Shown: in pieces, positions 44,930 to 57,295 of the stretch
Layout of the letters: every line of letters starts with the position of its first letter
Numbering within the stretch: position 1 is the stretch's first letter
DNA from: Dermatemys mawii
Lineage: Eukaryota; Chordata; Testudines; Dermatemydidae
NCBI GenBank assembly: GCA_007922305.1
Contig: ML677333.1
Location: 17,072,676-17,136,675, forward strand
Direction of reading: 5' to 3'
Length of the DNA: 64,000 nucleotides
Notes under the pieces: generated by a model
Told to the model about the DNA's origin: nothing
What the model saw: the letters and a program-made list of their open reading frames with translations, nothing else
Databases searched by the model: none
Program-made: the position numbers and the translations under genes

Positions 44930-45475
44930 ACAATAAGTATTGATGGGGAAAGGTGCAAAAAGGGAGACAAACCCAGTTAGTACAAACAAAAAGACTTACC
45001 GATGTAATCCCAGGACCAGGTTAATTTTATGTTTGGTAAACAAGAATGGGACTATAAATCAGTGAGCCAAACCCAGTGTGCCAGAAACTAGGCAGACAAA
45101 ATAATGAGGGGATGGGCTATTCCACTCATAATGAGGTGATGGGTTATTCCAAAATAATGAGGGGATGGGCTATTCCACTCTTTTTAAGGACCCTTTTGGC
45201 GTCCTTGAAAGGAAAGACTTTGGGATGGAAATTAGGAGAGAAGAGAAAGCAACAATTGCTGACTGAAAGAGAAGGAAGGTACAAGCTTCACTATCATGGA
45301 GAGCACCCCCAACCATCTCCTGGGGTTCTGGAATCCATTGTGACATTGCAGGGTCTTCTTCATACTAATTCTGAGAGATACTTAATACTTCAAATGTTTT
45401 AACTGTTTTTCCTTCTTTTCTGTATATTTAATAAAGGATTAAAAAGATTTTTAGTAGTGTTTGTGCCATGGTACT
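44930..45475 (+). mobile_element. Possible LTR with polyadenylation signal
   Basis: The stretch holds a tandem array (45101-45180) and a TATTTAATAAAGGATTAAAAAG polyadenylation-like block (45425-45446), as in an LTR read on the plus strand. A 108-codon frame (45076-45402) crosses the array. No termini or TSD are resolved. Confidence 0.35.
45101..45180. repeat. Tandem array, 26-27-bp unit, three copies
   Basis: Copies of ATAATGAGGGGATGGGCTAT plus TCCACTC lie at 45101-45127 and 45154-45180 (identical), with a diverged middle unit at 45128-45153 (GAGGTGATGGGTTATTCC). Confidence 0.95.
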
Positions 45476-47215
45476 AAGCATGCCGAGGTCTCTGTATACC
45501 AAACCCTGAATTTTGTTTTAAACTGCTGAATGCTGAACAGCTTCAGGGTCATGTTAACACTGTTTGGGGCCCATATCTCTACACTAACACAACATAACTA
45601 TCTGATTTATTGTGAGACTCTCACTATTTATTTACTTTTCATGCATCCCATGATTTTCAAATACCTAACAGCAAAGTTTTGTCTTTATCAAACATGGGAC
45701 TTTATATACATTAACCCCTTTGGCTCTGCAGGCTGTCAAAAAACCCAGAGGAGTTACACATGTCATATTAATCTAGAGTTCACATGATAGCTGATACTGT
45801 GCCTGACTCTCTCTGTGGTGGGCCCAGTTTTGAATTGTGCCATCGTTGCTCACACTTAGTAGTTCCTTAGTCCGTGAGTATTCCTCTTAACCAACCCTGG
45901 GATCTGTTTATGAATCTCCAGCCTTTCCCTGAAGAATCAAGGAATTCTCAGAAACACAGACCCACTGGTAATGGTGATGAAGCATAGAAACTACCTCCAA
46001 TATCTTCCAGTTAGAAGTCTGGTTTTTGCTTCATTTCACACAGCAAGAAGTGCCCCCACATGTTCAAAATGGTATATAGTGAAGCTGAGAAAGGCCACAA
46101 ATGACCTCCTAAACAAGTCAAAAACCAGGGAGATTTCTCAAGGGAAGGGAAGGTTAAAAGTCTGAGAAGCAGTAGCTCTAAAATTAGGGAGTTGGATGGA
46201 AAGAATCCTGTGGGGTTGGGCGGAAATAGTATTTAATTACAGAGCATGCTATACACCATAATGCACAGGCACAAGGAGACAGAATTAAGATTGCAAGGGC
46301 AATTTATATTCTGCCATTTCCTAAATGCTGAGTGCTTGGTTTTGCAACCTTTAATAAGGTTCCTTAATGGAATGTTGAAAAATTCTAGCTCTCTCTGTAT
46401 TTTTTCTAATATATTTTTCAGAGCCAGATTCTGCATCCTTTATCTGCAAAGAAGTATTTACTTATGGGAGCTGAAACAAATGGGATTACTTACATGAGTA
46501 AATCCTATCTACCATGAGCAATGGCTACAGAATCTGTCCGTCAATTTGTAGGAAGTTACTGAATATCTGAATTCCGCCTTTGGTATGATAATTATTATTA
46601 TTAAAGTATGCAGTACTTTATAAATCTACCTAAACTATTCCACCTTGTCCATTTGCTGGGTTGACAGATTACAGAAGGGATTTAAGTAATGCCCTCAAAT
46701 CTGAAAGTAGCAAACCCTTTAGCAGGAAGTACAGGCTGTCTGGGGGCATCACTATATATGCGGTGCTGATATATGTTTTGCAATATCCAGGAGGAAGCAG
46801 AATAATAAATAGACTTGTTATTTTGTAGTAATACAATGACTATTATTGGGCATTAGAGGTATTATAATTCAGATATACAGACAATAGCACATCTTATAGT
46901 CAGACATTTCAGAGGATGAATTATATGCTTATACAGTATTATAAAATCCTCCTTCTTGGAAAACTGACAGTTTAAACTCTCCCAGTGTTGAGATTAAAAC
47001 CACTGAAATGTGAAATGGCTGGTGCAGTGTCAGGTATGATGCATTATTTCTCCAATCATAAATGCAATCTCCTAACAAGATTTTCTGGACCAGTGTAGAT
47101 ACTTTACACACTACTGTTGGCATTTATGCATCTTTTAATTTATTTTATAATGCCCCATCCAATGCCCTAAACTTATGTATGAAATGTAATTAATAAGACA
47201 AGCCTAAGCAACTTG
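45476..47215. other. AT-rich DNA, no gene recognised
   Basis: No assignable element. It contains an ATT microsatellite near 46590-46602. Small frames lack motifs. Confidence 0.3.
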
Positions 47216-47345
47216 ATCTAATTCCACTTTTAAAGGTGCCATAGGCATTTAGGAACCTAAGTCTGATTGGAAGTCAATGAGATTCAGTCTATTAAGTCAC
47301 TTTTGTAAATGGGATTTAGGCACTTTTGAAAATGTTACCCAAAGT
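47216..47345. repeat. Palindromic MITE-like repeat
   Basis: It contains GGCATTTAGGAACCTAAGTC, GATTGGAAGTCAATGAGATT, then TTAAGTCACTTTTGTAAA and GGCACTTTTGAAAATGTTAC, partly self-complementary around the centre. It belongs to the same family as 29170-29312. Confidence 0.5.
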
Positions 47346-48644
47346 ATTCAAACTGGAATGAATATCTAGGGTTGCTGTAAATTGGTTCAAGTGACTTAAG
47401 TGGAGTTATGTCAACCTACTCCAGCTGAGGCTCTAGCCCCAAAGTCTAAAAACTCTCACTCCCAGCCCCAAAATAAGGCACTGCCACTGCTCAATACCAC
47501 CACTCAACCCTGATTACCAGAAATAGGCTCTCAATTAAGAAATGGCATCTCTAGTGCACTGACAGTGGTAGTAGTACTCATCCCATGATCCTATTTAGTG
47601 ATTTATAGGTTAAAAACAAACACCTTATAACTGTACTCAGGTATGAACTGGAAACCAGTAGTGATGGTGGATGAGAAGATGCAATATATGCCCTTTGCAA
47701 GAACCACCATTTAAAGTAGGCCAAGGATATCCATTTTCAGCATAAACAAGTTTCCAGGTAATTTTAAGGTGTAGACACATGAAGACATAGTTGTAATCCA
47801 ATCTGGAGGTCATAAAGATGTTAAACTACTGATGTATTATTATTTTATTTATCACAACCTCACAACTTTTGATCATCACAGCAGCTGAAGATAATAAATA
47901 TCTAATCTGTAAACCAGAGCAACAAATAAAGAGTGAGCAATTTCACCTCTGCTATTTTATCCCTGTGCTGCCTCTGCCCAAACATCGTACCTAGATTTCA
48001 TCTCAATCCCAGTCAGTGTACGGTGCACAGCCACCAGTTTCTACAGGCTCGCCTAAGAGAAATATCTGTGGGGAGCCCAATCTGTGATCTGTTAGAGAAG
48101 AGATTTCCTACATACCATTGATATTCCTGTCAATCATGCTTGTAGTCTTAAGGATAGCTAGAATGTATACTATAGCTGAGGTACATCTCAGTCTTTTAAG
48201 TCAGGATAACTAAAAAAAAAGATTTTGTATCCATATAGGACACTAAAATGCCTTGCTGCATTGCAAAATTGCACCATCACATGGTAATATGTTTTCTTCT
48301 CTGCCAGATGCTGCTAAAATTTAACTGAGCTCTTTCCCCATGAGTGACCCCAGAAAAAGTTGGCTTACGTTTCCCTATAACTCTTAGATAATGAAGGCAT
48401 ACTCACTTTAATGTTTGCAAACCCAAATGCTTTAGAAAGCTGTTTTGTGAACAAAAAGGAATATACAACAAGAACTGAAGCAGATGAAGTAGCAGGACCA
48501 ATCAGAGAGCATTTTCCTTAGTATATACTTCTTTACTCTGGGACTTTTCTGAATTTGGTTAGGACACCGCACACCTATGATGATGTAAAGGACTAAGTTA
48601 AATTCTGCTGCAACTATGTTGCTAGTTCTCTTTTAAAAAAATCT
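47346..48644. other. AT-rich DNA, no gene recognised
   Basis: Nothing assignable. The frame at 47933-48121 shows no motif. Confidence 0.3.
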
Positions 48645-49680
48645 GTGGTTGTTACAGCCCTGGCTGACTCCTCTCTTGTAATTGGACACTACGCTGTCAT
48701 AGTAGGCCTAACTTTTGGATCCCACATGCTTCCAGGCCAACTGGTTCAGAGCAGCATCTACACACTGTCTCTAAGGCCAGCCTCTGAGATACACCCTCAG
48801 GAGACAGACTCCCTGTCTAACACTTCTTAAATTGTGAGGCATACGGTCCAGCTACCTAAAGTCCCTGAACCAATTGCCCTAAGACCTGCGCTGATTCCAC
48901 AAGTTTCTCCAGTAGCTCAAACATGCCTTCCCAGATACTCACCCTTGTGGACACTCTGGTTTACAGTTTTAACTCTTTGTGGACTATTTGAGAGCTAAAC
49001 AAGGAGCACAGACTTTGCAAAGGAATTTCTTAACCTGATTCACTTTACTCAAAGAAAAGCACAAAGGATTTATAGATCTAGGCTAGGGATTCCCAACTTG
49101 TTCTGGGTAAGCTCCTGGCAGGCCACAAAATGCTTTGTTTACCCAAGTGTCCGCAGATTCAGCCACTCACAGCCCCCTGTGGCTGCAGTCCGCACCACTT
49201 CTCACAGCTCCCATTGGCCAGGAGCAGTGAACTGCGACCACTGGAGCTAAGAGCAGCCACACCTGCAATGCTCAGGTAAACAAAATGTCCTGCGGCCTGC
49301 CAGGGGCTTACCCTGAATAAGTCGCAAACCAAGTTAGGGAACCCCTGATCTAGGTAAAAAATATCACTCTCCCTCAGTTTCCTCACCTCTTTTTAGAGCC
49401 TGTGGATCTTGGTCAGTGTCCTTCAGGCAGTCCAATCCCCTTCTGTAGCCCTACAACTCCTGCTCAGTCTTCTCTTTCTGGCAATGGTCTCTCCCTTTGC
49501 TAGAGATTGTGTCTCCTTCAGTTCTTCCACTGGAGTTTTTCTGTTCTGTCAACACCTGCCTCACTCCCTCCATGAGCTTGTGGCACAGAAGGCCATTACA
49601 GTGGATAACAGTTATGGGCTTTAGTTGGTAGCCTTATAGTTCTGCTAGGACAAGGCTATTTAATTGTTCATCATCTTTGA
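48645..49680 (-). mobile_element. Possible LTR, split by a hAT MITE
   Basis: C/T-rich mixed-composition DNA (TCTCCCTTTGCTAGAGATTG, CTCCCTGTCTAACACTTC) resembles the minus strand of retroviral LTRs elsewhere in the window, such as 39870-40915. A hAT element at 49083-49346 sits within it. Termini and TSD are unresolved, so this is a tentative call. Confidence 0.35.
49075..49354. mobile_element. Palindromic hAT MITE with GATCTAGG flanks
   Basis: Direct repeats GATCTAGG at 49075-49082 and 49347-49354 flank a largely self-complementary element. AGGGATTCCCAACTTGTTCT on the left faces CAAGTTAGGGAACCCCT on the right, GGGTAAGCTCCTGGCAGGCC faces GGCCTGCCAGGGGCTTACCC, and TTGTTTACC faces GGTAAACAA. The long fold-back structure matches a known turtle family. 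It encodes no protein. Confidence 0.8.
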
Positions 49681-50488
49681 TGCCCATGTTAGAGTCAGAC
49701 AACTTGGCACCAGTCCTCCTTCTGCCCCCCCGCCCCCAGCCCAAGGGTGATAACATGATTCAATATGGTAATTAGAGGATCCAGTGATGCACATAATGAA
49801 GGTAATACTCAAAATGGAGGTTGAAATACATGTCAGTCGGGGCACACAGTTATAACTCCCCTTCTCTCAGATTGGCGCACCAAACCTTTTGTGAAAATAA
49901 GAGCTAAACCAAGATATGGTAGATGTGTACTATATTGGGTACAATCTGTCCACGTAGCAGTGAGTGACAGTATCTCAAAATACTGAGAATTATGAGTGAG
50001 AATGGGAATGGTGAATGATGATTTACCATGCCAATCAGTAGTAAAAGTGATATAAAGTTTAAATTCTAGTAGAATCTCAAATGAACTGAAGATGTAATCA
50101 CCTTCATTAATTTTTAACTCAAATATCTGGCAAAAGCCATGAAATGCAGTTGAATTGGCAGCATTTTCTTTAAGCATTTCCAAGGTTTTTTGAAGAGTGA
50201 TTTTTGCCTACCACAGCATTTATTCTGCATTTCAGCACCACTACACAGGTGTACACAGTTTTGCATTTCCTGGCTTTACTTGGTCTCCAGGTAACAGATA
50301 TGTTCACCAGAAATGTGCAGTTGCCTAAAGACTGATGACAACATACCTAGCATATACCTAATCCCAATCTGGATCCTTGAGATAGACCCCACAAGCATTG
50401 CTCTGCCTACTCCAGCAGATATGCTCTGAGCAGGTCTACTGGATCAGGCCCTGCACAAAACACAGGAGATGGTGCTTCCTCCTCACCC
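49681..50488. other. AT-rich DNA, no gene recognised
   Basis: The minus-strand frame at 49833-50183 (116 codons) contains no motif I know and lacks splice or start context. Confidence 0.3.
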
Positions 50489-50572
50489 CAATCATAGACT
50501 ATCTGGGTTGGACGGGACCTCAGGAGGTCATCTAGTCCAATCCTCTGCTCAAAGCAGGACCAAGCAACTAGC
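50489..50572 (-). mobile_element. CR1 3' terminal fragment
   Basis: ATCATAGACTATCTGGGTTG, GACGGGACCTCAGGAGGTCA and AATCCTCTGCTCAAAGCAGG are the reverse complement of the CR1 3' terminus. It ends at the hAT insertion at 50581. Confidence 0.85.
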
Positions 50573-50797
50573 CTCTAGAGCAGGCCTGCACAACATGCGG
50601 CCTGGGGGCCACATGCGGCCCGCATGGGCTCACTGTGTGGCCTGTGGGGGGTGAGTAGGGGTGGGACAAGGCAAGGGGTGGGGTGGGGGGAAGTGGATAA
50701 GGGCGGGGTGAGGGAGAGGCTTTTCGGCCTGCAGCCAGGTTTTTTTGCAGTAATATGGCCCTCACTGCTTTCCGAGTTGTGCAGGCCTGCTCTAGAG
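50573..50797. mobile_element. hAT MITE (50581-50789) with perfect palindromic 8-bp TSD
   Basis: CTCTAGAG at 50573-50580 and again at 50790-50797 flanks a 209-bp element. The TIRs are CAGGCCTGCACAAC and GTTGTGCAGGCCTG, perfectly complementary over 14 bp. The interior has GCGGCCTGGGGGCCACATGC and a G-rich run. The identical TSD and perfect TIRs suggest a comparatively recent insertion. Confidence 0.92.
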
Positions 50798-51109
50798 TTT
50801 CCACAATATCCATAGCTATTTATGCAACAAATTATCTCATTGTAGGAAGAGGCCAAAGTGGTTTTCTAGCAGACTGGACATCATGACAAAACTCCTACAA
50901 CATGCTGGTACAGACCCAATCTGTAAAATCTATTCAGATATCATGTTAAATATATTTCATACTTTCCTGCACTATTTGTTGTTGTTTGCACAGAAGCAGA
51001 TTTTTAAAAGAATAGCGAAACTGAATGTGGAATTCCACTTTTTGCTCTTGAAAAGCTTTCCTCATAGTCTTAGAATTTGACTGAAAATTAAATTAACTTT
51101 TTCTTACTG
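50798..51109. other. Unassigned
   Basis: Short AT-rich stretch. Nothing recognised. Confidence 0.3.
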
Positions 51110-51495
51110 CAAAGGTTTGTCATAAAAATGATGAGTTTTACAAGTACTAGAATTTCCATTTTGCAGGAAAAAATATTTCAAAATTTATTTTCATTTTGAA
51201 TCAGAACAAAACTACAATATGAAATGTCATATGAAAATTTCAGTTATTTTTGCATCAACTTTTCCTTTTTTTAAAAAAAATCAAAATATAATACATTTGA
51301 AATAAAAAGTAATTTCAAAATGAAAAATCGAAGTGCTAGTTCCAAAAATGTTAAAATGGACCATTTTGACATTATTGAAATGCTTTTCAATTTCTTCTAA
51401 AAAAATTGTAAAAATTCACACATTCCAATGGAAAGTTTAAGTTTTGAGAAAACAGCATTTTCCAATGGAAAAAGCTTTATAGGGAAATTTAAAAC
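51110..51495. repeat. AT-rich fold-back MITE-like element
   Basis: Repeated words AAAATTTCA, TGAAATTTT, CATTTTGAA and TTCCAATGGAAA occur in both orientations, with AAACCAGCTCTAAA at the right edge. I recognise the family as a turtle repeat ending in CCAGCTCTA. Related fragments lie near 27450-27490, 29720-29790 and 43930-43970. Confidence 0.45.
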
Positions 51496-53565
51496 CAGCT
51501 CTAAAAATAAAAAGGAATTATTCAAATATTAAGTTAGAAGGACTACGTTTGTTCACTTTGTTCTGCAAGCTAACCTGTTGTATGAATATTACATATTCTA
51601 TATATTTTTGAAGCATTCGTATTTTCTTAGCTTATTGGATTAATTAAGAAAGGCCATGGTTAACATTTCCAAATAAAACTTGGAACTGGTCTGATTTACG
51701 AAGCTTTTTAATGGTTTTCACATAAATTCAGGTCAAATAGTGTTTTCAGATGAATTTTGCTTTGAGATTTCAGTGTTGTTTGAACTCAAACTCGAGAAGG
51801 GGCTCAAGAGACATCAACACAGGTGAAATAAAACTGGAGATGAGAATTTCACAGACCAGCTGTGAATTTAGGACCAAACTGATTTTATCAGTCATGTAAC
51901 AAGATCTTTCAAGAGAATCATAATCTGTGACTAAAAAAGTGTAATTGAACTGTTTTCCAATCATGAGTATTTTCTTATTAAGGAAGAAATATTTGGTACA
52001 GTGTTATGACTTCACGTTTCAGTACATTTATATGTGCCAAATGGGTTATTTTTAATTTCTATTGAATCTCAAATTGTACAATGGAACCTTATTTATTAAA
52101 TATTTGAGATTCTTAATTGGTTTCACAATCTGTGAAATATTATATTTAACATTTATATTTTCTGTGTGTTTCTTATTCTACAAGAAGATATTTAAAAAGT
52201 ACAGTATCTACCTTTAAATATATTCAGTGTGGGCTGAATTGTAATGCCACCTATTGAACAAATTGAAGGTATGACATTAGACCCCTAAACTTCCACAAGT
52301 TTTATTTACCTCAACGTACAGAATGTTCAATTTAAACAGTGAGTACATATTTTATTAATGGATGGAAAGTGCAATTTTGTGTACTTTTTACAGTTTTAAA
52401 ATGTAGGACAAGCAGTGTGTATGAATGACCCAAATTAGCCCAAAGAAAGATTTTAAGACCTCTAATAAAATTTGATCAATTTAAATCTTCCTTAAAAACC
52501 AATCTTCTGTAAGTATACCTAAACTTAATGAGCTCTCAAAAATCCCCAACCACGGAACAAGATGCATGGCTTCAGTCTTTAAGGGAAAGTGCTAGGCAAC
52601 CTCAATTATAAGCATCAATACCCATTCTCATAATAGTAGATTAAGTCCATCTCTAAGGCATGCTTTCATCTCAGTGAATTAAGTACTCCCACTTCCAAAT
52701 TCCAAATCTGCAAGTCAAACTTCCTTGCCTTCCCAACCGGTTGTCCAACATACAAGGCTGGAAAATGGAATTTCTATACCATAGGAAATTCCTATATTTC
52801 TACATTTGTTTTCATGTCCATTTGGGACAAAAAGCCCCAAACCCACAATTATTGCAGAATGAAAATTTCAATTTTTTTTACTTAGTGTTGAAAGGAAGAA
52901 TGTGTACACTTTTGATAAATTTAAACATTTGGAAACATTTCAGTTCTACATTGTACTTAGGAAAGTAAAGTTCTTCGGTTCTCCTAGCCCCGATCAGCAT
53001 TTTTCCAAAAATATTTCAATTATAATAAAATTATTCAATTAAAGATTTATTGGAAAATATTTGACCAGATGTGTTGTTCAGACAAACCTTGTCACTTATT
53101 AAGGAATGTGTGGGTATGTTGTATGTATGGATACTTCCCAACCACATCCTCTTTCAAAGAGGCTTTCTTATTTGTGCAAGGAAGGAAAAAGTGCCCCTTT
53201 TCTCCTCTTCCTCACATTCATGCCTCTCATTTCCTGCCCACCTGTCTCAAGCTAGTGTCTGCAGTAAATTGCTGCTCAACAGTACCAGCTCTCATGGGCA
53301 TAGTCAGTATTTTTCATATTAATTTATAAACAAAAATAATTAGTGAACAGCAATTTTACAAGTTCTATACATTGCTTGCAGTAATGGAATTGCTAAATTC
53401 CTCATTTACAAAAGTAAAACTTCACAAGTGAATGTATGTAGGTCAAAATGATTGCATTGAATTTTAGACCCTTTGATGCATGTTTTGGAAGTCCACCTTC
53501 TATGTTCAAGCCTTGTATAGAATAAGGAATTTAGAAAAAAATTCCCGCATTAGGGATTTGTAATG
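51496..53565. other. Long AT-rich, repeat-poor stretch
   Basis: No gene or complete transposon recognised. Frames at 52741-52968 and 53069-53329 carry no motif. Confidence 0.3.
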
Positions 53566-54256
53566 GAGTGCATTCACCTCTCACAAGTGCCTCATCAGAC
53601 TTGTCAGTCTGGTCTTCTGTGACTCAGCCTTCCGGCCAAGTCACACACTGTCCACATGTGAAACAAAACATTTTCCAGGGTGCACAATACAATATATTCT
53701 GCAGCCCTTCCCAGTTCAGTAGGGCCCATTACAGTACCCTTGCTTGATCTGGCTAGGTTGTAGGTCTCTGACTCTGGAACTGACCAGTGCACTCATGGCT
53801 TCTTCACATGGGGACTCCTTGTCTCTGCTTGAGTCCTCAGTTACCACAGCCTTCCTCCTGAGCCACCCCTCTTGGACTCAGTTCACTAACCACAGCTCTC
53901 CACTGAGTCACTCCCAGAAACTACCTGCTTAGTCCGTTTCAGCTCCTGTAGCCAGCCCTGCTAGCAGCTGCACTGTCCAGCCTTTCAGCTCCTGCAACCA
54001 GCCAGGAGCACCTCCTGCTCCCCCAGTCCCTGCAAGCCTGACTGAACTCACTCTGGCTCTGCAGCTCCTTTTATATGAACCTGCTGGTTATATGAAGGCT
54101 GCTCGCTGAAGCCACTCTCCACAGCTTGGAGGAACTCTCTATTGCTCTTTTCAGGGGTGGGGAGAGGCAAGTCCGCGAGGCCTCCAGACCTAGTTCACCC
54201 AGTCACAGGATTTTTTTTAATTCTCCAAATTGGAGAATATCTGGGTGTTACAGAAG
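53566..54256 (-). mobile_element. Probable LTR
   Basis: The minus strand begins TGTAACACCCAGATATTCTC (rc of 54232-54251). On the plus strand, CAGCTCCTTTTATATGAACC (54060-54079) resembles an inverted promoter region, and CAGCTCCTG words recur (53941, 53986). The mixed C-rich composition contrasts with the AT-rich flanks. No TSD is established. Confidence 0.4.
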
Positions 54257-57200
54257 TTAAAAAGGTAGAGGTATGTGCAAATGTGTGAAACCATGTGCCA
54301 AAGTGATTTATCTACTACTTCTACTGTTTCAGTGCATGGTTTGGTTACAATGTTTCACAATAAACTGAAATAGCAACACCAGAATCCACTACCTTCAACC
54401 ACTGAGAAAAGCTCTCAGAGTAAAAAAGAATGCATGCATTAAAATAACATTCTCCATGCATTCAAAAGAATGAGTGATATATCTACCACAGTTTACTAAT
54501 TCTTTAGCTTTTATCAGGAAGTCAGTATCAGGCAGATAAATCATCTGCATTCCATTATATCAGGCTTTCAAATATAATAGCTATCATCCATCCAGACCAC
54601 ACAGGTCTATATCTCAGGTAAAAAGTAAAACAAAGCTGTGTGGCCTCATTTGTGAGCACTGTGAAGACAACTTACTGTTAACCTTAAAATAAGTATTGCA
54701 TTTAAGATTAATAATCTATTTTCAGTAACCATAAGTGATTATGCCTGGAGTTTTTTTTCTACTTTCTAAGTCAGTCACAAAAGCTGTCAGAGGAAAGTGT
54801 AAATTACACCTCCTTGCACCGGCCTAATCTTCCTAATCTTCCAGCTGAAAACACCTTCCATAAAGGTTCCTCACTGGGGGAACAGGCAATTTAATTTGGG
54901 ATGAAGCTCAGTCAGTGGAGGTCATTGAGCAGTTACACTCCTTAGCCAGCCCTTTTCTGAGCCATCACCCCTCACTTTTAAGGCTGCCTGGGTCCTTCTT
55001 GCTAGAGAACAATGATGGGGTGTAAAAGAGGTTGTAGCCATTTTGTGCGGTCTCCTATTGATATCTGAGAAGGAAATTAAAATGGCTTCTCATTTTTGCC
55101 GATAGGAGGAGTTGAGCCAATCAGGGAATGGGAAAAATACCATGTGAATTCGGCTATGACTTTCATCATGCAATCTGGAAATTCAATATGAATCTCAGTC
55201 ATGAGAATTGTGACCCAATTCTTCACCCAGCTGTACCAATGGAATCTGATTCACCTCTACCCCACCACAGATTACTTACCACTTGATTCCCTACTTCCTG
55301 CTCATGCTGTCCATCAGTGGAGACAGGTTGGTGTGAACCTGGGGTAAAAATTGGGATGATCAGACCCTCCAGGTTCACTAAAGCTTCACAAACTCAAAAC
55401 CAACTAAGTTTCATGTGTGCTCATCATCATGGGAGCTTCCCCATTTTATATAGCCTCTAGCCATCTCAAAAGGGAGGGGGAAGGAAATGGGGCCCATGGT
55501 CCTGCCCATCCTACATACCAGCCATCAGAGCTGTCCAGTCATCCAAGAGAGCAATGATCCATTAGTGGGTATGCTCCCTAGCATAGGTTGGTGCATTCTG
55601 GAAGTCCTGAGGCTCAGAGGCTCAGACTACAATTCACAGTCATTCTTTACAATTACAACTAGTCGAGAAAATTAACTCATATCTGATATTTATACTTTAT
55701 GCCCTGGGGTTTATTAGAAAGAAGGCCTCACTGTGGCTTGAATGACTGATAGTCTGCTAAGAGTTCCATTGTCTGCAGCATTACAGAAAGTAGAATTCTA
55801 ATGTATCAAACTGAATGGAAGCTTTATCATTCATCCTTAATGCTTTTAAGTGGTGTTATTACTAATATGCCTGCTAAATGACAGGAAAAGCATAAGGACT
55901 GGAGTGACAGCTAAGTTGCAAGTAAGAGGAGTATTTTAATACCAGTATGATTACCTACACCCAGGAGCAGTAATGGTTTAGGGCAGAGCTTCACAAACTT
56001 TTTCATAATTATGTACCATATCTTGGTAGGGAGAATAGGATGGAACACTTTTTATTTAATCTGCAATTACAGACTGTCTCCTCTCTCACCCTTGTGCACA
56101 CACACAATTGCAATTGCTTGCATAGGAAAATAGAGAATTAATCTGTTAGCTGTCTTTCACTATTCATTTTCTTCCCCTTCTTTTGTCCTGTCCCCTTCAC
56201 ATGCTTGGTTCCCTACACATGTTGTCCTACACTACTTTTGTCTCATCACACTCTCCCAGACTATACTGTATTACTTGACTGCTTCATTCCCTTCTCCTCT
56301 GATTATCCCTCTTTCTGGAGGGGCTGGAAGTTACTCTCCACCCCACTTCACCCCCCCCCCCTCCACGTGGCTCTGGTCTCCCAGGACAGCTCCTGCTTTC
56401 TTTCTTCCCTTAGTGGAAGCAACTATGCTCATTCCTGCTCCCTTGCATCCAGTCATTACAGTGCCCAGGTTTCTCTTTACACTGAAGAATGTGGACACCT
56501 GCAAAACCAGATGCAGGGACAATTCCAACTCCCAAAGGAGTGACTGAAGTAGAACCTTCTTGCCCTGAACCTTGTGTAATCATTTAGACTGGTGCAAAAT
56601 GCATGTAAAATGTCACTAGATTAGAAGGGTCATGACTTACATCCACTTTGTAACAATGTAAATGACTACACAAAATGCAGGACAGTGGAGAATCTGTCCC
56701 AGTAAGAACTTTGAAGTTGTTGTCAATGGCAGCAGTATTAAGCCCTGAAAACCACTGTGCCTTTTGCCGGTTAGTTAGTGCTGTTTGTGACAGATATAAA
56801 TTAAAACCACAACTTCCTACCATAGGGTACATGCTGCAAAAATCAGGCAACAGAAGGAGGATGCAAGGGACTAAAACAGAAATAGATGGAAAGGTAATAA
56901 AATAAGCACAGTTAATGCTTATTTGCAGTAAAACCATCCCAATTCCTCTCTAAATATTACTCAGGGTTCTAATATTACCTGCCAAAACCTGACGCAATTG
57001 TTGTATTTTCAGCTTTGGAGTGGTGTCTTCCTAAAATTTGACCTCAGGGAACATCACTTCTCTTGGTTGAACTTCTATCGGTTTTAATGTTTTGATTGTA
57101 TCACCCATATGAGACAAAGGGAAGCTGTATGGAAACAAAATCATGAAAGTTGGTTTTAAACAGCTCTTTTTGATTCAGAAGTGGTCTAAGAGCTTTGTCC

Positions 57201-57295
57201 AGCTGTACCCACTTTCTCCCCGCAGATAAAAGTCCAAATCTGTGACATGCATATATGGAAGCTTTTAGTAGCTATTCAATAATATCAACACTTAA
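54257..57295. other. Mostly unassigned, one hAT-like end near 55985
   Basis: AT-rich with small C-rich islands (56205-56545, source of overlapping spurious frames). At 55985, CAGAGCTTCACAAACTTTTT resembles a hAT terminal repeat of the CAGTGGTTCTCAAAC class without a partner end. No exon recognised. Confidence 0.3.
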
